From Drosophila miranda (lineage: Eukaryota > Arthropoda > Insecta > Diptera > Drosophilidae): a stretch of 64,000 bases of DNA. How positions within the stretch are numbered: the stretch's first letter is position 1; each line of letters opens with the position of its first letter. The DNA is taken from contig NC_046676.1 in the NCBI RefSeq assembly GCF_003369915.1, positions 15,358,001 to 15,422,000 of the forward strand, written 5' to 3'. Both the position numbers and the translations under genes were made by a program. Shown here piece after piece: positions 22,401 to 33,571 of this stretch. Under the pieces are notes generated by a model. That model was not told the origin of the DNA. It worked only from the letters and a program-made list of their open reading frames with translations, and ran no database searches.

Positions 22401-25168
22401 CCTCATGCCGGCCGGGCAGGGCTTTATTCTACAAGGATACTTGTCCCGTATGCTGGGCGTGCTATAGAAGGCCTCGTAGTACAGCCGTTGGCACTCTGCT
22501 TCCGTCATTGCAGCGAAGTGTGGATGCAGCTGCATTTTGCTAACTGCATCTTCGAGATACAACAGTTTGGAAAATACTTTAAAGGAAATCTGTGGTGAGA
22601 CGCCACAGCGCTCTAACAGAGCTGGTTTGCGCTTCAAAGTAGGTTCAGCTTCTGGTCTTCCACGACTACCAATCGATCGTCGGCGCTTTTGCACGTCTTC
22701 CACTTTCTGCTTGGCACTCTCATTCAATGGTACTGCATAGTCGCACAGCTTTTTCAGCAGCTCTTCGTCCCCCCCACAGTTGAATCGATATGCGTGTTGC
22801 TTGCGAAAATAGGGGAATGCGTAGAACCCGACATAAAACTGACGGAAATACCTTTCGTATTGTGGGTTCTGCGGGTTGGCAGTCTGGGCCTGGAGCTGCG
22901 GCTTGACGGTAGATTTTCCCAGCCGGGACCGGACGATTTCGTCGTAGTTTATAGAGCGCCTGAATACCCCCAAGGACACGGGAAACTTGAAGCGAGCAGA
23001 GCTTCAGAGAGAAGAGCACGAGATTATTAGTGTGGTCACAAAAAAGATATGGCATTCTCTTACCCAATAGTTACTACGTCATCACGCGCGGAGCTCAAAG
23101 AAGACGGCTTTCTGAAATTACAATTAAGATAATGCCTGTTCAAATGAAAATCTTGCATTATAAGCGAATATACCCACATTGTCTTCTTAGGCGGAATGTT
23201 TTCAGACTGCTCTTCGGATGGTTCAGGATGTTCCACTGCATAGCGGAGCAGCAGCTTGCACTTCTTGGCGGGACAGGGCTTGAACTTACATTCGAAGCGT
23301 TCACGCATCTGGGGCATGGAATAGAACCCCTGGTAGTACTCCTTAGCACACTGCTCTTCGGACTTCTCTCTGTACTCCTCGCTATGCTGCATTTTCTGTA
23401 CAATTTCGCTGAGATTCGTCACATTACGCTTGAACTCCTTGAACGTAACTGGAAACTTTTTATTGTTGTTGTTATCGTTTCTGAAAGCAAACAAAAAGGG
23501 ATTTTAAATCTTTAGACAATCATAATTCATTATTTCTAACTCGACACAATGCTCCTCCTCAGGCAGAGGCTCGCTAAAACATAAATATAGATGTAATCTA
23601 CCAATCAAAAGCCACACAAGCATTGAAAACAGAGACACTTACGGGTCTGACTGACGACTGCTTTCCTTTATTGGAGCTGGTCGGTTCTGTTCGGCTGCCT
23701 TTTCAGCTCCATTCGATGGCCTGCAATGCACAAACATTTTCAAATTAAATGTGAAATGCCTTCATATTTTCATTTACCCGTCTGAGCAGGCCGGTCGACC
23801 CAGCAATCTTCCGCGTACCATTCCGGGACAAGGCTTCAGTTTATACTGGAATCGTTCGCGTATTTCTGGCGAGCTATAAAACTGCCTGAAGTATTCCGCG
23901 CCACACTCCTCTTCGGATAAGTCCTTGTACTCGTCGCAGCATCGCATTTGCTGACTGATGTCATCCAGATTCACGATATACTTTTTGAAAAACTTAAAGT
24001 CGACAGGTGCCACTGCTGGTTCTGTGACCAAATCGGGACTTTTGGGTCGCTCCAGATCTGGCGATGGTTTAATCAACTCTGGCAAATTTCGCCTGAGCTT
24101 TTCGGCTTCCTCGCGGCTGGGTATGGCAAGTAGGCGGGCACTCAGGTCCGACGTACACGGCTTTAGGATGTACTTGTATCTGTCACGAATCTCCGGCGTT
24201 AGATAAAATGCCAAGTAATAGCAATAGGCCCCCTCCTCAAAGTCCTTGACCACATACTCGGGATCGTTGAGCTTCAGCTGCCACACAATATCGTAGAGGT
24301 TCGCCAGATGTTTCTCGAATACTTGGAAGCTCACAATGGGAAAGTCGCTGTCGAGCGTAAAAATTGAAGCGCTCTGCTGGGGGAACATTTGTATTTATAG
24401 CGTGGACTTACCTGGTTGCTTCAGGACCTTCAGGAGCTTCAGGCTCCCGATGCCTCTCGTGCTCTTGGACTGTTGGACCCTTTTTTTTATGCTCTGCTAA
24501 ACTGCTGCCTGTTGCTTCATCTACGGGATAGCCAGGTCTTAGCAACTTCACTAAAAGAGCAGGCGGTGCCTCAGGGAATATATTGGTGGACTTTCGCTCT
24601 TCTGGAAACATGTAGAATGAGTTGTAGAATTTCTGCAACTGACTTCGTTTCTGTTTGCTATCGGGCTGTATGTCTTCTGTGCTTGTTTCCTTCTGAGTCG
24701 TAAGCTTGCATATCATATCCTTGTCAGCGTACTTTGCAAAGTCTTCGAAGGTTACGGGAAACCTGAACATTCCCATTCTGTCAATGGTTAAGAGAATTAG
24801 CCAAAAATGTGGCATACATTGGGTGGTACTTATACTTACTTTTCCACTTTGACTGCAACACCATCAGCCGATTCATGCTCACTCTCTTCGGGCGTCTCAT
24901 CTATTTCTGCCTCTGGCAGACTGAGCAACTTATCCTTCTTTAGCTTGGCACAAGCGCGCACCTTGAACTTGTACCGCTTTCGTACACTGGGATCCTTGTA
25001 GAAGGCTTCGTAGTACCACTGGGCGCACTCGTCCAGCGTTTTGTTTGATCCTTCCTCAGCTTGGTCGCTTTGCACGTCGAATGCAATGTCCGGCAGGTTC
25101 TTAATTAGCTTACTAAACTCCCGAAAAGAGACTGCTGGACGGTGTGCTTTTTTTCGATGCGAATACAT
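19435..25168 (-). CDS. Large 12-exon protein with seven diverged copies of one module
   Basis: Exons: 25168-24840, 24777-24412, 24371-23778, 23720-23643, 23573-23541, 23480-23178, 23111-23064, 23001-22264, 22197-21585, 21515-20990, 20933-20856, 20783-19435. All junctions keep frame; total 1,684 residues. The N-terminal half is seven repeats of about 80-100 residues with the pattern F-x3-F ... YY-x2-FY-x2-P-x2-R-x2-Y-x-x-K-x2-PCP ... LL (for example FYSSPEIRERFQYKLKPCP). Then come an acidic Ser/Thr/Ala-rich linker, a helical domain (exon 10) and a conserved-looking C-terminus. No signal peptide or membrane segment; basic KRK clusters suggest a nuclear protein. I do not recognise the family. 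The D. melanogaster telomere-capping protein Tea (CG30007) is one candidate, on remembered location only and unverified. Confidence 0.8.
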
Positions 25169-25642
25169 TTTTATTATGTTAATAAACTTCAGTTTCTTGT
25201 ACGCCTTTTTGGATTTTGCGCCTTTTTTGTTTTTATCTGTTTTGCTTTTTGGCTTGAGCGAACTTAGCCCACTGATGCCCCCTTTATTTAAACAGGATAT
25301 CAGATTGAGTTTAACTGCGGAAAATAATAATATTTACTGTTGTAGGTCCATCCTATCCTTCACCTTTCCTTAAAAAAAAAAGACCACGATATCTTTCACC
25401 TAAACTGCGTTCAAATGCAAATTTAGCAGATTGATGAAATTTATGCCGATATTTAACATTTTTCCACACTAAGTTTATATAATTTATTATTAATTGTAAT
25501 TATATCCTGCACGAGCAGTTCTTATAATATTGCTACTGGTAAATGGTAAATGTAACCAGCTATTTTGCAGTTTTGTTTTTTCTGTTCTTAGATCTAGGCT
25601 TTGAAATAAGATAAGTATGGAAAACTAAATGAACTACAACTA

Positions 25643-26212
25643 TCAATCAGCCTGGGATATATTTTGGGCGGCACTAATCAAGGTGTCGTGAATGTCCTTC
25701 GCTGACTGAACGTGCACTCGCACCGTATTCAAGTAAGTGGGGTACGGAATAGGCCCGGCGTTTTCGGGCATAAAGCTTTCCATTCGCATCGGCGTAACCA
25801 GACCAGGCAGATAATGGTTCGAGGAGTTCTGCTGCTGCAGGCACTGCATCGCCGTTTTCAGATGTAGCTCGATTTGGTCACAGCAGGCATAGAAGTCTTC
25901 CAGATGTTTATCGAATCGTGGCACATGATGCCCATGGGCTCCTGTATCCCGTTTCAAATTGTCCGCCAGGTTGTTCTGCTGCAGCGTGAATGCACTCGAT
26001 CGGATGGTTAGGAACATCGACTCCCGCAGGGGTCCCAGTAGACTTTTAACCCGCGATATGTTGTCCAGTTTCTCGGCCGGTTGTTGCTGTTGCAAGGGCT
26101 GTTGGGGCACGGGGCCGGGAGGGACAGCCGGCATCATGGGCTGAGGCGACGACTGCATCACTTGCATCATCTGCGGTCCCGACATAGGCATCATGTTCAT
26201 GTTGGGGTTCAT
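25643..26212 (-). CDS. ix: Intersex, Mediator subunit MED29
   Basis: Single-exon, 189 residues, close to the length of D. melanogaster Ix. The N-terminal 45 residues are rich in Met, Pro and Gln (MNPNMNMMPMSGPQMMQVMQ), followed by the conserved MED29 helical region (DNISRVKSLLGPLRESMF; FDKHLEDFYACCDQIELHLK; HDTLISAAQNISQ). Family knowledge: Mediator tail subunit, nuclear, acts with the female form of Doublesex in sexual differentiation. It is divergently arranged with san; the start codons are about 255 bp apart. Confidence 0.93.
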   Translation of the reverse strand: MNPNMNMMPMSGPQMMQVMQSSPQPMMPAVPPGPVPQQPLQQQQPAEKLDNISRVKSLLGPLRESMFLTIRSSAFTLQQNNLADNLKRDTGAHGHHVPRFDKHLEDFYACCDQIELHLKTAMQCLQQQNSSNHYLPGLVTPMRMESFMPENAGPIPYPTYLNTVRVHVQSAKDIHDTLISAAQNISQAD

Positions 26213-26466
26213 GTTGATGTACTGCTCGGAATTCTTGTTTTTTTTTACGAGAATTATTTAAATGTTTGAGAATTTTCTATTTACAAACGCGTTAGGGGAT
26301 TTCGATACAATTACTTGCTCACAAGTGCGCAAAGCTATCGATGTCAAATCCGATAGCATACGCTAGCAGAACGATTCCGAACAGCTGTCCTGCTAAAACA
26401 CATTTTTCTATCATAATTAATTGGCGCTAGGCGCATTATTAAATCGTAAGGAGCTACTGAATAACT
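26213..26466. promoter_or_regulatory. Shared ix-san divergent promoter region
   Basis: The 254 bp between two head-to-head start codons must contain both promoters. A DREF-like word, GCTATCGATG, lies near 26332. No TATA box was seen, as expected for housekeeping genes. Confidence 0.6.
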
Positions 26467-27213
26467 ATGACTCGGTAAGTGAGCTGTCCTGTCCTCTGTA
26501 GAGACCACTACCCACAGCTCCCTCCAAAAATCCTAACCTAAAAGTGTGCGTCGCTTCGGGTCTGATTTTCTTGGTTTTTTTTATTTTGTAGAAATAGCAT
26601 CGACTTGGGCGACGTTACGCCGCATAACATAAAACAACTGAAAAAGCTCAATACAGTTGTGTTCCCGGTCTCCTACAATGACAAATTCTATGTGGATGTT
26701 TTGGAAGCTGGCGAATTGGCCAAATTGGCCTACTACAACGACATTGTGGTCGGGGCCGTCTGCTGCCGCATCGATACAACGGAGAACCAGCGTCGCCTCT
26801 ATATCATGACACTTGGCTGCCTGTCGCCCTACCGGCGCTTGGGTATCGGCACCGTCATGTTCGAGCACATACTGAACTACGCGGAGAAGGACGGCAACTT
26901 TGACAGCATTTTTCTGTAAGGGAACCACAAATATTACATTACAGATTATTGTATGGTTTTCAGTGACTATCGATCGCATTTCAGGCATGTGCAGATCAAC
27001 AACGATGGCGCCATTGAGTTTTACAAGAAATTTGGGTTCGAAATCGTCGACACCAAGGAGCAGTACTACAAACGCATCGAGCCCGCGGATGCCCATGTCC
27101 TGCAGAAGGCACTGCGCCGCAACCCACCGAATGCCAACAACATCAACACTAGCACTAACACCGCCAACAACCCGAATCCAAGAAGTAAAGTACGCCAATA
27201 CACTTTTGTATGA
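26467..27213 (+). CDS. san: San / NAA50 N-alpha-acetyltransferase
   Basis: Three exons: 26467-26474 (only MTR plus a split codon), 26592-26915 and 26985-27213, all GT-AG. A GNAT fold is clear: the acetyl-CoA loop RRLGIG (consensus Q/R-x-x-G-x-G/A) follows the strand LYIMTLGCLSPY; then HVQINNDGAIEFYKKFGFEI, the typical GNAT C-terminal motif. Family knowledge: NAA50 acetylates nascent Met-starting N-termini with the NatA complex, and in flies is needed for sister chromatid cohesion. The Asn/Thr-rich tail (ANNINTSTNTANN) is disordered. An AATAAA lies within about 15 bases after the stop. In exon 3 a nearer acceptor-like CAG (26963) is skipped to keep frame. Confidence 0.93.
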
Positions 27214-27229
27214 ATTTTAAATAAATAAA

Positions 27230-27853
27230 AATCGCTCCGCCAATGGCAAATACTGTTCAGTTGTGCTGTCATATCTACATATTTGTAATAAATGGTTAAT
27301 CAATAGTAATTCATAATATAATCCTATGTACGCCTCGGTTATTGTCATTTGGGCACAAGCAAAAAGAACAAATCCTATACTCTGTACATCGGATGAAATG
27401 TAACGGTAGGTTACCTTCCGTAAGGTTCCCAACAACGAAAGCATCGGCACCCCCAAGTTTATATAGACTTGATATTAATCGTCCTATAAAAGATTGAGCT
27501 GAGATAAATGAATTTTCGTAGGGAATTCCTATGGTGTAGGCCAACGACGGAAATTACTCGGCATTAATAGTTTCATAGCAGCAAACTTTAAGTTTCATAG
27601 CAGCCTGTTTTTACAGCATTGTAGCAGTCAGCTTAAATACTTGCATAGATCTCAATTTTAAATAATTTTTTTAGCCACCTCATGGAGAAAAAAAGCCATG
27701 TTATAGTTGATAATTTATGGCATTATTTATATTCGCGTTTCTAGCACTTCACTTGGACCGATCTTGATTCGTTTAGAGAGAAAAAAATTATGTGTGATAC
27801 CTATGTGTACATATGTATGTACGTATGTATGTACCCAAGTGTATAGACTTTTG
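27230..27853. other. Non-coding interval before the inverted duplication
   Basis: AT-rich, with a GTATGTAC-type microsatellite at 27805-27835. No gene seen. The left outer boundary of the duplicated arm lies at its right end. Confidence 0.5.
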
Positions 27854-27990
27854 GTATCATTTTATACAAGCGCAACACCCTTGACAAACGATGTATTCAA
27901 TTAGTCCGATGCTATCGCTCTTAATTACCTCTGTACGCGAGGATAAGAACCTCTGCACGCCTCTGGCCAGGATTATTCAGCGGCGGCCAC

Positions 27991-29388
27991 ATGAAGCCCC
28001 GCAAGTCGTCGAGCGATGGCTTCATCTACTGCTACGGCAACCTCTACAGCCTGCTCTTCTACTGGGGACTGGTGACCTTCCGGGTGCGCACCCAGAGTGA
28101 CGGCGGAGCAGCTTCTTCCCCTGTGAGCGTGTTGTATGCGGTCTGCGTCCGGTGTTTCGCCGTCTGCGGCTACCTGGGCAGCGTGCTGATTAAGCTGGAG
28201 GATGAGCGAATGGCCGCCGCCATGATTGGCCACCTCACTCCCGTGGTCAAGGTGATCATCATGTGGGAGTGCCTCAGCTGCTCGATTACCTACGTGGAAA
28301 ACTTCCTCACGCTGGACGTCCAGCGGCGCCGCCACGTCAAGCTGCTGGCCAACATGCAGGGCTTCGACCTGGACATTTCCGAGGAGTTTCCCTCCGTGCG
28401 GTGGAACTACCAGCGTACTCGCTCCAAGTACTGGTACGGGACTGTGATTGTGACTATCTGCTTCTTCTCCTTCTCTCTGTCGCTCATCCTCGACATGGCT
28501 CGGTGCACCTGCGGCCTCTCGTCCACCCTGCTGATGGCCGGCACCTACATCCTGCTGACGAGCTCCCTGGGCCTGGTGGGATTTGTTCACATTGCCATCA
28601 TGGATTTCGTGCGCCTGCGCCTGCGCCTCATCCAGAAGCTGCTCCATCAAGAGTACGAAGGGAGTACTGGTAGAGATCGTCCACAAACGACGGTCCATCG
28701 GAAGATTGCCAAGCTGTTCGAGTTCACCAAGCGCTGCTCCCATTTGCTGGCAGAGTTGAATGCCGTGTTTGGGTTCGCGGCTGCCGCCGGGTTCTTCTAC
28801 GAGTTCAGCCTGATGACCTGCTTCGTGTACATGATCTGCCAGAAGGTTCTGGCGTCCGAGGCCTGGGACCTAGAGTACACATTCATGCTGCTCCACGTCA
28901 CACTTCACTCCTACAAGCTAATCATCACCAGCACCTATGGCTATCTGCTTCAGCGGGAGGTGAGTGCTCTGATGCGATAACTAAGGGAGATCATCCTTGT
29001 TTGTGCCTGCTCCGCAGAAGCGAAACTGCCTCCGCCTCCTTGGCCTCTACTCGCAGCACTTTCCCCAACAGCCACTGGCCCGCAGTCAGGTGGAGGACTT
29101 CCAGCATTGGCGCATGCACAACAGGCAGGCGGCCCTCATCGGGAGAAGCATACCGCTCAGTGTGTCCACTATTTTCCTGGTGAGCTGAGCCCCTAACCCT
29201 ATATTCTGCCAAGAGTTCCTCCCAGTAGCTACGTCTCGCCATTGCAGGTGTACAGCGGCATGGCCAACTATGTGATTATCCTGGTGCAACTGCTATTCCA
29301 GCAGCAGCAGATCAAGGAGCGGCAGAGGGTATTGGGTAGGGACGTGGACATTGTGGGGCCAATGGGTCCCCGCACTCATTTGGATTAG
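27991..29388 (+). CDS. Gr47b: Gustatory receptor, left copy
   Basis: Exons 27991-28959, 29018-29179 and 29248-29388 give 423 residues, in the usual range for insect Grs. Several hydrophobic helices are visible (SVLYAVCVRCFAVCGYLGSV; YWYGTVIVTICFFSFSLSLI; LLMAGTYILLTSSLGLVGF), and the C-terminus has the Gr-type last helix LSVSTIFLVYSGMANYVIIL followed by VQLLFQ, a variant of the TYhhhhhQF signature. Family knowledge: ligand-gated cation channel with intracellular N-terminus, expressed in taste neurons. Start chosen as the first in-frame ATG after an upstream stop. Identification as Gr47b rests on family and remembered neighbourhood. It is intact and differs from the right copy at three residues in exon 1. 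Confidence 0.85.
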
Positions 29389-29514
29389 CTCATCGCGTTC
29401 GCCTTTAATGTTCATTAATGCATACAAAAACATTTCTTTGGATAGTTCCTCGTGCTTATCACAGGACACAAGATTTTTCTGCGTATACGATGTATCCTAA
29501 CTAAATGAATCTAA

Positions 29515-30690
29515 ATCTATTCTTTTATTTGAAAAAAAACTGTTGCGCAAGCGCTTCTCGGATATTTGGTTTCGAAGTGGTTTGTGATTGGAATAAGTGT
29601 AGAAAATCTTGAAAGCTTCCTTCAGAACACTCGCATCCTCCGCCATCTCGGCCTTGCTGGAATTGCTAAGAAGACGGCGGCCTGCGCGAAATCAATAAGA
29701 AACTCCCGGGCGTACGACATGGCGTGGATGGTGTGGCAGCTGTTGCGCCTATTGTAGCTCAGCAGGTAGATCTCACGCCTTCCCCTGACAGTGGATCCAT
29801 GGGCTTTGCCGAGGAATCCATTCATTCAGCAGGTTTTCCATTATAAAGATGTTTCAGGGCACATTCTGGAAATTCAAATGATAGAATCCCGGTCGTCCCT
29901 GATCCTTTTTCAATGTAATCTTCTCATAGGAGTGGAACTGTATCTCCATCATGATATTGTACTTGTTGCTGTAGCAATAAGTAAGTAAGTAAAGCATAAA
30001 ATTAAGCACATCAGGATTTCATTCATAAATATCACTATAAAAAGTCTCACAGAACAGAGAGAGAACATGGATGCAATACTTAAGTTTCCAAATCGTATAT
30101 GGACTGGCCTGTGGCACAGTGGAGCCAAAGACAATTTAATATTATTAACACATCGTATACATGTTATAATCTATAATTAATGCCGTAAGAAGCATACTTG
30201 GCTAATCATTGTGAGCCCCAGATCATATGGGCTAGAAGCTGCTACTCTTTCGTTTTCGTATTGGACAAAACATTGTATGTCGGCATACTTGAGAACGCAT
30301 TTCATCCATGTTCCAGTTACTAAATGCGTTTAGGAAAGATCTTTCAACAGGTCAATGGAACCAAAAACTTAAGAAATCCCGCTTGAGATTAGGTTGCCTC
30401 CGAAAAGATTGATGTTTTGCCATGTCCAGCTCAGTAAAGGGATCTTCGTCTTATCAAAAACTTATAATGGAATTTGCAATTCATAATTGCCAATACTAAT
30501 CCGTCAACACATGAATTTATATTTGTGAATTTCTATGATTAAGGTAAATCTAGAAATTAATATTTTAATCAATCAATCAAAAGTGTACGCCTGCGGGATA
30601 TCCTTTCGGCGTGCGGTGACCGCCAGGCAGTACTCCCAATAAACGGGATCTTTGTTAGGATCTGATTTTGAGCTGGAAGATGGAAAGATG
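29515..30690 (-). pseudogene. Decayed unrecognised gene, left copy
   Basis: On the minus strand several separate protein-like blocks are interrupted by stops and frame changes: DPVYWEYCLAVTARRKDIPQ near 30650-30590, FGGNLISSG near 30400, MMEIQFHSYEKITLKKDQGR near 29955-29895, REIYLLSYNRRNSCHTIHAM near 29780-29720, and KEAFKIFYTYSNH near 29610. The pattern looks like a host gene that lost function. The decay is shared with the right arm, so it predates the duplication. Family not recognised. Confidence 0.4.
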
Positions 30691-30699
30691 GAAGATTTC

Positions 30700-33470
30700 T
30701 TTTGCCTGACGATAAATTTCAAGATAGATAGATATTTCTATGTAGATATTTCTAAGGCAAATTTTGTCAACAGGGGTCTAAGGCATGACGAAAGAGGAAT
30801 GGCGGTCAGGTCAGGTGCAAGCGAGTATGTATGGGTTTGCCCTCATGCATATGTGGGCTGATTGCATCAAACTCCAGAGCGCCGCTGACCAGCCGTGGGA
30901 CACATGCTTTGGGCCGCTTTGCACCGACCAACACTCACACTAAGGCACGATGTTGTACATATACATATGTACAATTTATATATATGATATGTAATGCAAC
31001 CAGAGTATATACAAAATCACACATACATATACATAACATATACATACATACTATGTATGTACTTACACACGTATGTACATGTGTAGAGGGAGGGACACGC
31101 AAAGCGCTCGACTATGCCGCACTCCGGACATCGTTTATCGATTTACAAAAGGCAGCAACAACAACAACAACACCATGTTTTCCAGCGGCGGTAGGTAGGC
31201 CGCTCTCTGCACCGTCCACCCCCTTACCCACTTCCGCCCCTGCTCCACAAACACAACCAAAACAGCAGCGGAGAGACAGAAGTACACACACACACACACA
31301 CACACAACTAATACATACGCCCATGCATAGCCATGCCATAGCCGCCGCCGAACAACGACGGGCAAAACGCCCAACGTCCCACCTTCCCCCACCCTGCGGC
31401 ACATCTCTCCACAAAATGTTGTTGCTGCTGCTACTTGGGGGAGTAGTGGGGGCTGGGCTGGCAGAAGCCGATGATGATGATGGCGATGATGATGATGACT
31501 ATGGAAGAGGCATGCCGGGAGCTGACACAGCGGTGGGAGGGGGGCCGGCCGCCAGGACGAGGCAGGCGGCTGCCACTGTGCCGACTGCCTGTGTTTACGT
31601 GTGTGTGTGCGCGTGTGTACAGTAAGAGAGAAACAGAGAGCCAGGGGAGCTAGGTGGAACGGACGTCGCAGTAGGAGCTGTCGCTGGCTGAAGGCTGAAG
31701 GAAGGCACGGGCATAGAGAGAGAAAAGCGAAAAATATAATAAAAGCAACAAAAACCCGCACAAGCGAAAGAGATACAAACACACACGCAACTGGCACATA
31801 TACACACACACACACACACACAGGCGCCATCTACGTGTTAGTTTGGGGCTCAGCTCAGTCCGCCTCGCACAAGGAGCCAAGGGGGCGCGGACGGGCGGGC
31901 GTGCAGTGGCTGGCTGTCGAGAGGGGGGTTAACTGGTCGTAGGTTCGGTCGCCAGCAGTCAGCACTGGGGCTGAGTGGGGGCCGACGCCAACGACGACGA
32001 CTACGGCGCTGGCAACAAAAACAGCTTGGAAAAGGAAAAAGAGTCGCAACAAAAGCAACAACACGAACTGATGTCAGAGGAGATGAGGGAGCCGTGGGGC
32101 GGGGGAGAGAAGAGAAGAGAGGGGAGAGCGGCGGGCACAGAAATTCTACGGGACTTGCTTGGATCGATGGAATGGAGCAACTTTTCTGGGCCCCGTCGCC
32201 TGCTCTCTCCCCCTCTTGGATGCTGGGCTAAAGCGGTACAACACATACATATGTATGGACATGCATACTGATGTACGTACATACATGCATATGTACAAGA
32301 AACGACGCTTTCACAGTAAAAGCTCTGACGCAGCGACGGCCGAGCCGATAAGGACAGGGAGCGAAGAGCACAGTGATCTCTGCTTAAGCAGGCCATAGCC
32401 GGGGATTGGTAATTGTGCGATATTTCTTTCATTTCCGTATGCCACCAAATCAATGACCTTGAACTTCAGAGATGCATCTGTGTGGTATGTGTGAGTGCAG
32501 GCAACAACATATTCTGGCGGCACGACACGTGATGAAGGTGCAACAGTTTCTGCATCGGCAATCAAATAAAGCTGCCTCGAAAGCTAAGGCTGCAATGCCA
32601 ATGCCTGGGAGAAGAGGGACAGAGAGAGGGAGAGAGATGGTGAGAGAGGTAGGGTGTGGGTGTTGGCATCCACATCCACTGCCCCGCACTGTTGCGATTT
32701 TGTCGCGCTCACGCACACACAGAACAACAACAAAATGAAACGGCAGCAGCCACAACTAACAGCAACAACAATCTCATGTTTTTGCCTTGTGGGGAGGGAG
32801 GCGGCGAATGTGGGCGGTTAACGTTTCTGCTGCTGCTGCTGTGGCTGCGGCTGTTGGAGCGGTGCGACGCTGCGCGTTTTATTGCGAGCGCCAAACTGCG
32901 CTGCTGCCGTCTATATGCCTGTTGTATGTGCCTCTACCTCTACCTCCTCCTACTCCTCCTCCTTCTCCTCCACTGCCTTTGCCACTGCCAGCTATGATGA
33001 TGATGAGGTTGCCTTCTTGTTCTTCTTTACACGTCCTCCAACGACGGTCGGCCGCGTCGCTGTTGGGGCCCGCTTTTGTTGTTGCTGCTGGTGGTGCTGC
33101 TGCGGCTGCTCTGTGTCTGTGTGTATAAGTGAGTGCGCAAGAAGAGTGCGGGCCGGAGGGTGGGTGGAGAGGAATGGTCTCCCTGCTGCCTGGCTTGGCG
33201 CCGCTGCTGCCGTTGCCGATTCTGCTGCTGCTGGTGCTGCTGCTGCTGCTGTTGGGTTTGTGCATGCAGCTCATCGTCTCATTCAAGTGTCCAACTTTTG
33301 TCGAAGCGGTCATACAAAACGGCAGTCGGACGGTTTCTCGCTCGCAGTTTACTCTCTCTCGCTCTCTCCGTTGGCGTTCCGTTCGGCTCTCTGCTTACGC
33401 CTGTGTTGGTGGCTGGTGGAGCGGCCGGGGAGAAACACAGAACGCGGCTGGGCGGTCAGTAGAGCGCCTA
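30700..33470. other. Low-complexity upstream region of the MADF-BESS gene, left copy
   Basis: About 2.8 kb dense in simple repeats: TACATA runs near 30955-31085, (AC)n at 31287-31306 and 31804-31822, GATGAT near 31470-31498, and CTGCTG and CAACAA runs from 32820. Many frames are open by composition only. No gene is supported; it is probably the regulatory region of the downstream gene. Confidence 0.5.
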
Positions 33471-33476
33471 CACGCC

Positions 33477-33485
33477 TATAAAAAG
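33477..33485 (+). promoter_or_regulatory. TATA box of the MADF-BESS gene, left copy
   Basis: TATAAAAAG, 95 bp upstream of the ATG at 33572, followed by a GAGCACTG sequence near 33500 where transcription could start. Confidence 0.6.
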
Positions 33486-33571
33486 ACTTCGCCCGCCCCG
33501 AGCACTGTGGAACAGAGGTTTTGTGTTTTCGAATAACCGTTAGCTGAGCCAGCCAGTATACCGTTAACAGG

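Noticed and set aside
27973-28743. 256-codon minus-strand frame antisense to the Gr gene (and its mirror)
   Set aside because: Shadow of the GC-rich receptor exon; no signature of its own.
30831-31625. 264-codon plus-strand frame in the left arm
   Set aside because: Composed of microsatellite translation (Thr-His, Asp, Leu runs); the right-arm counterpart carries differing length, showing no coding constraint.
32879-33481. Several overlapping 100-200-codon frames on both strands upstream of MADF-BESS
   Set aside because: Open because of CAG/CTG-type repeats; poly-Ser, Ala, Cys and Leu in different frames of the same repeats.
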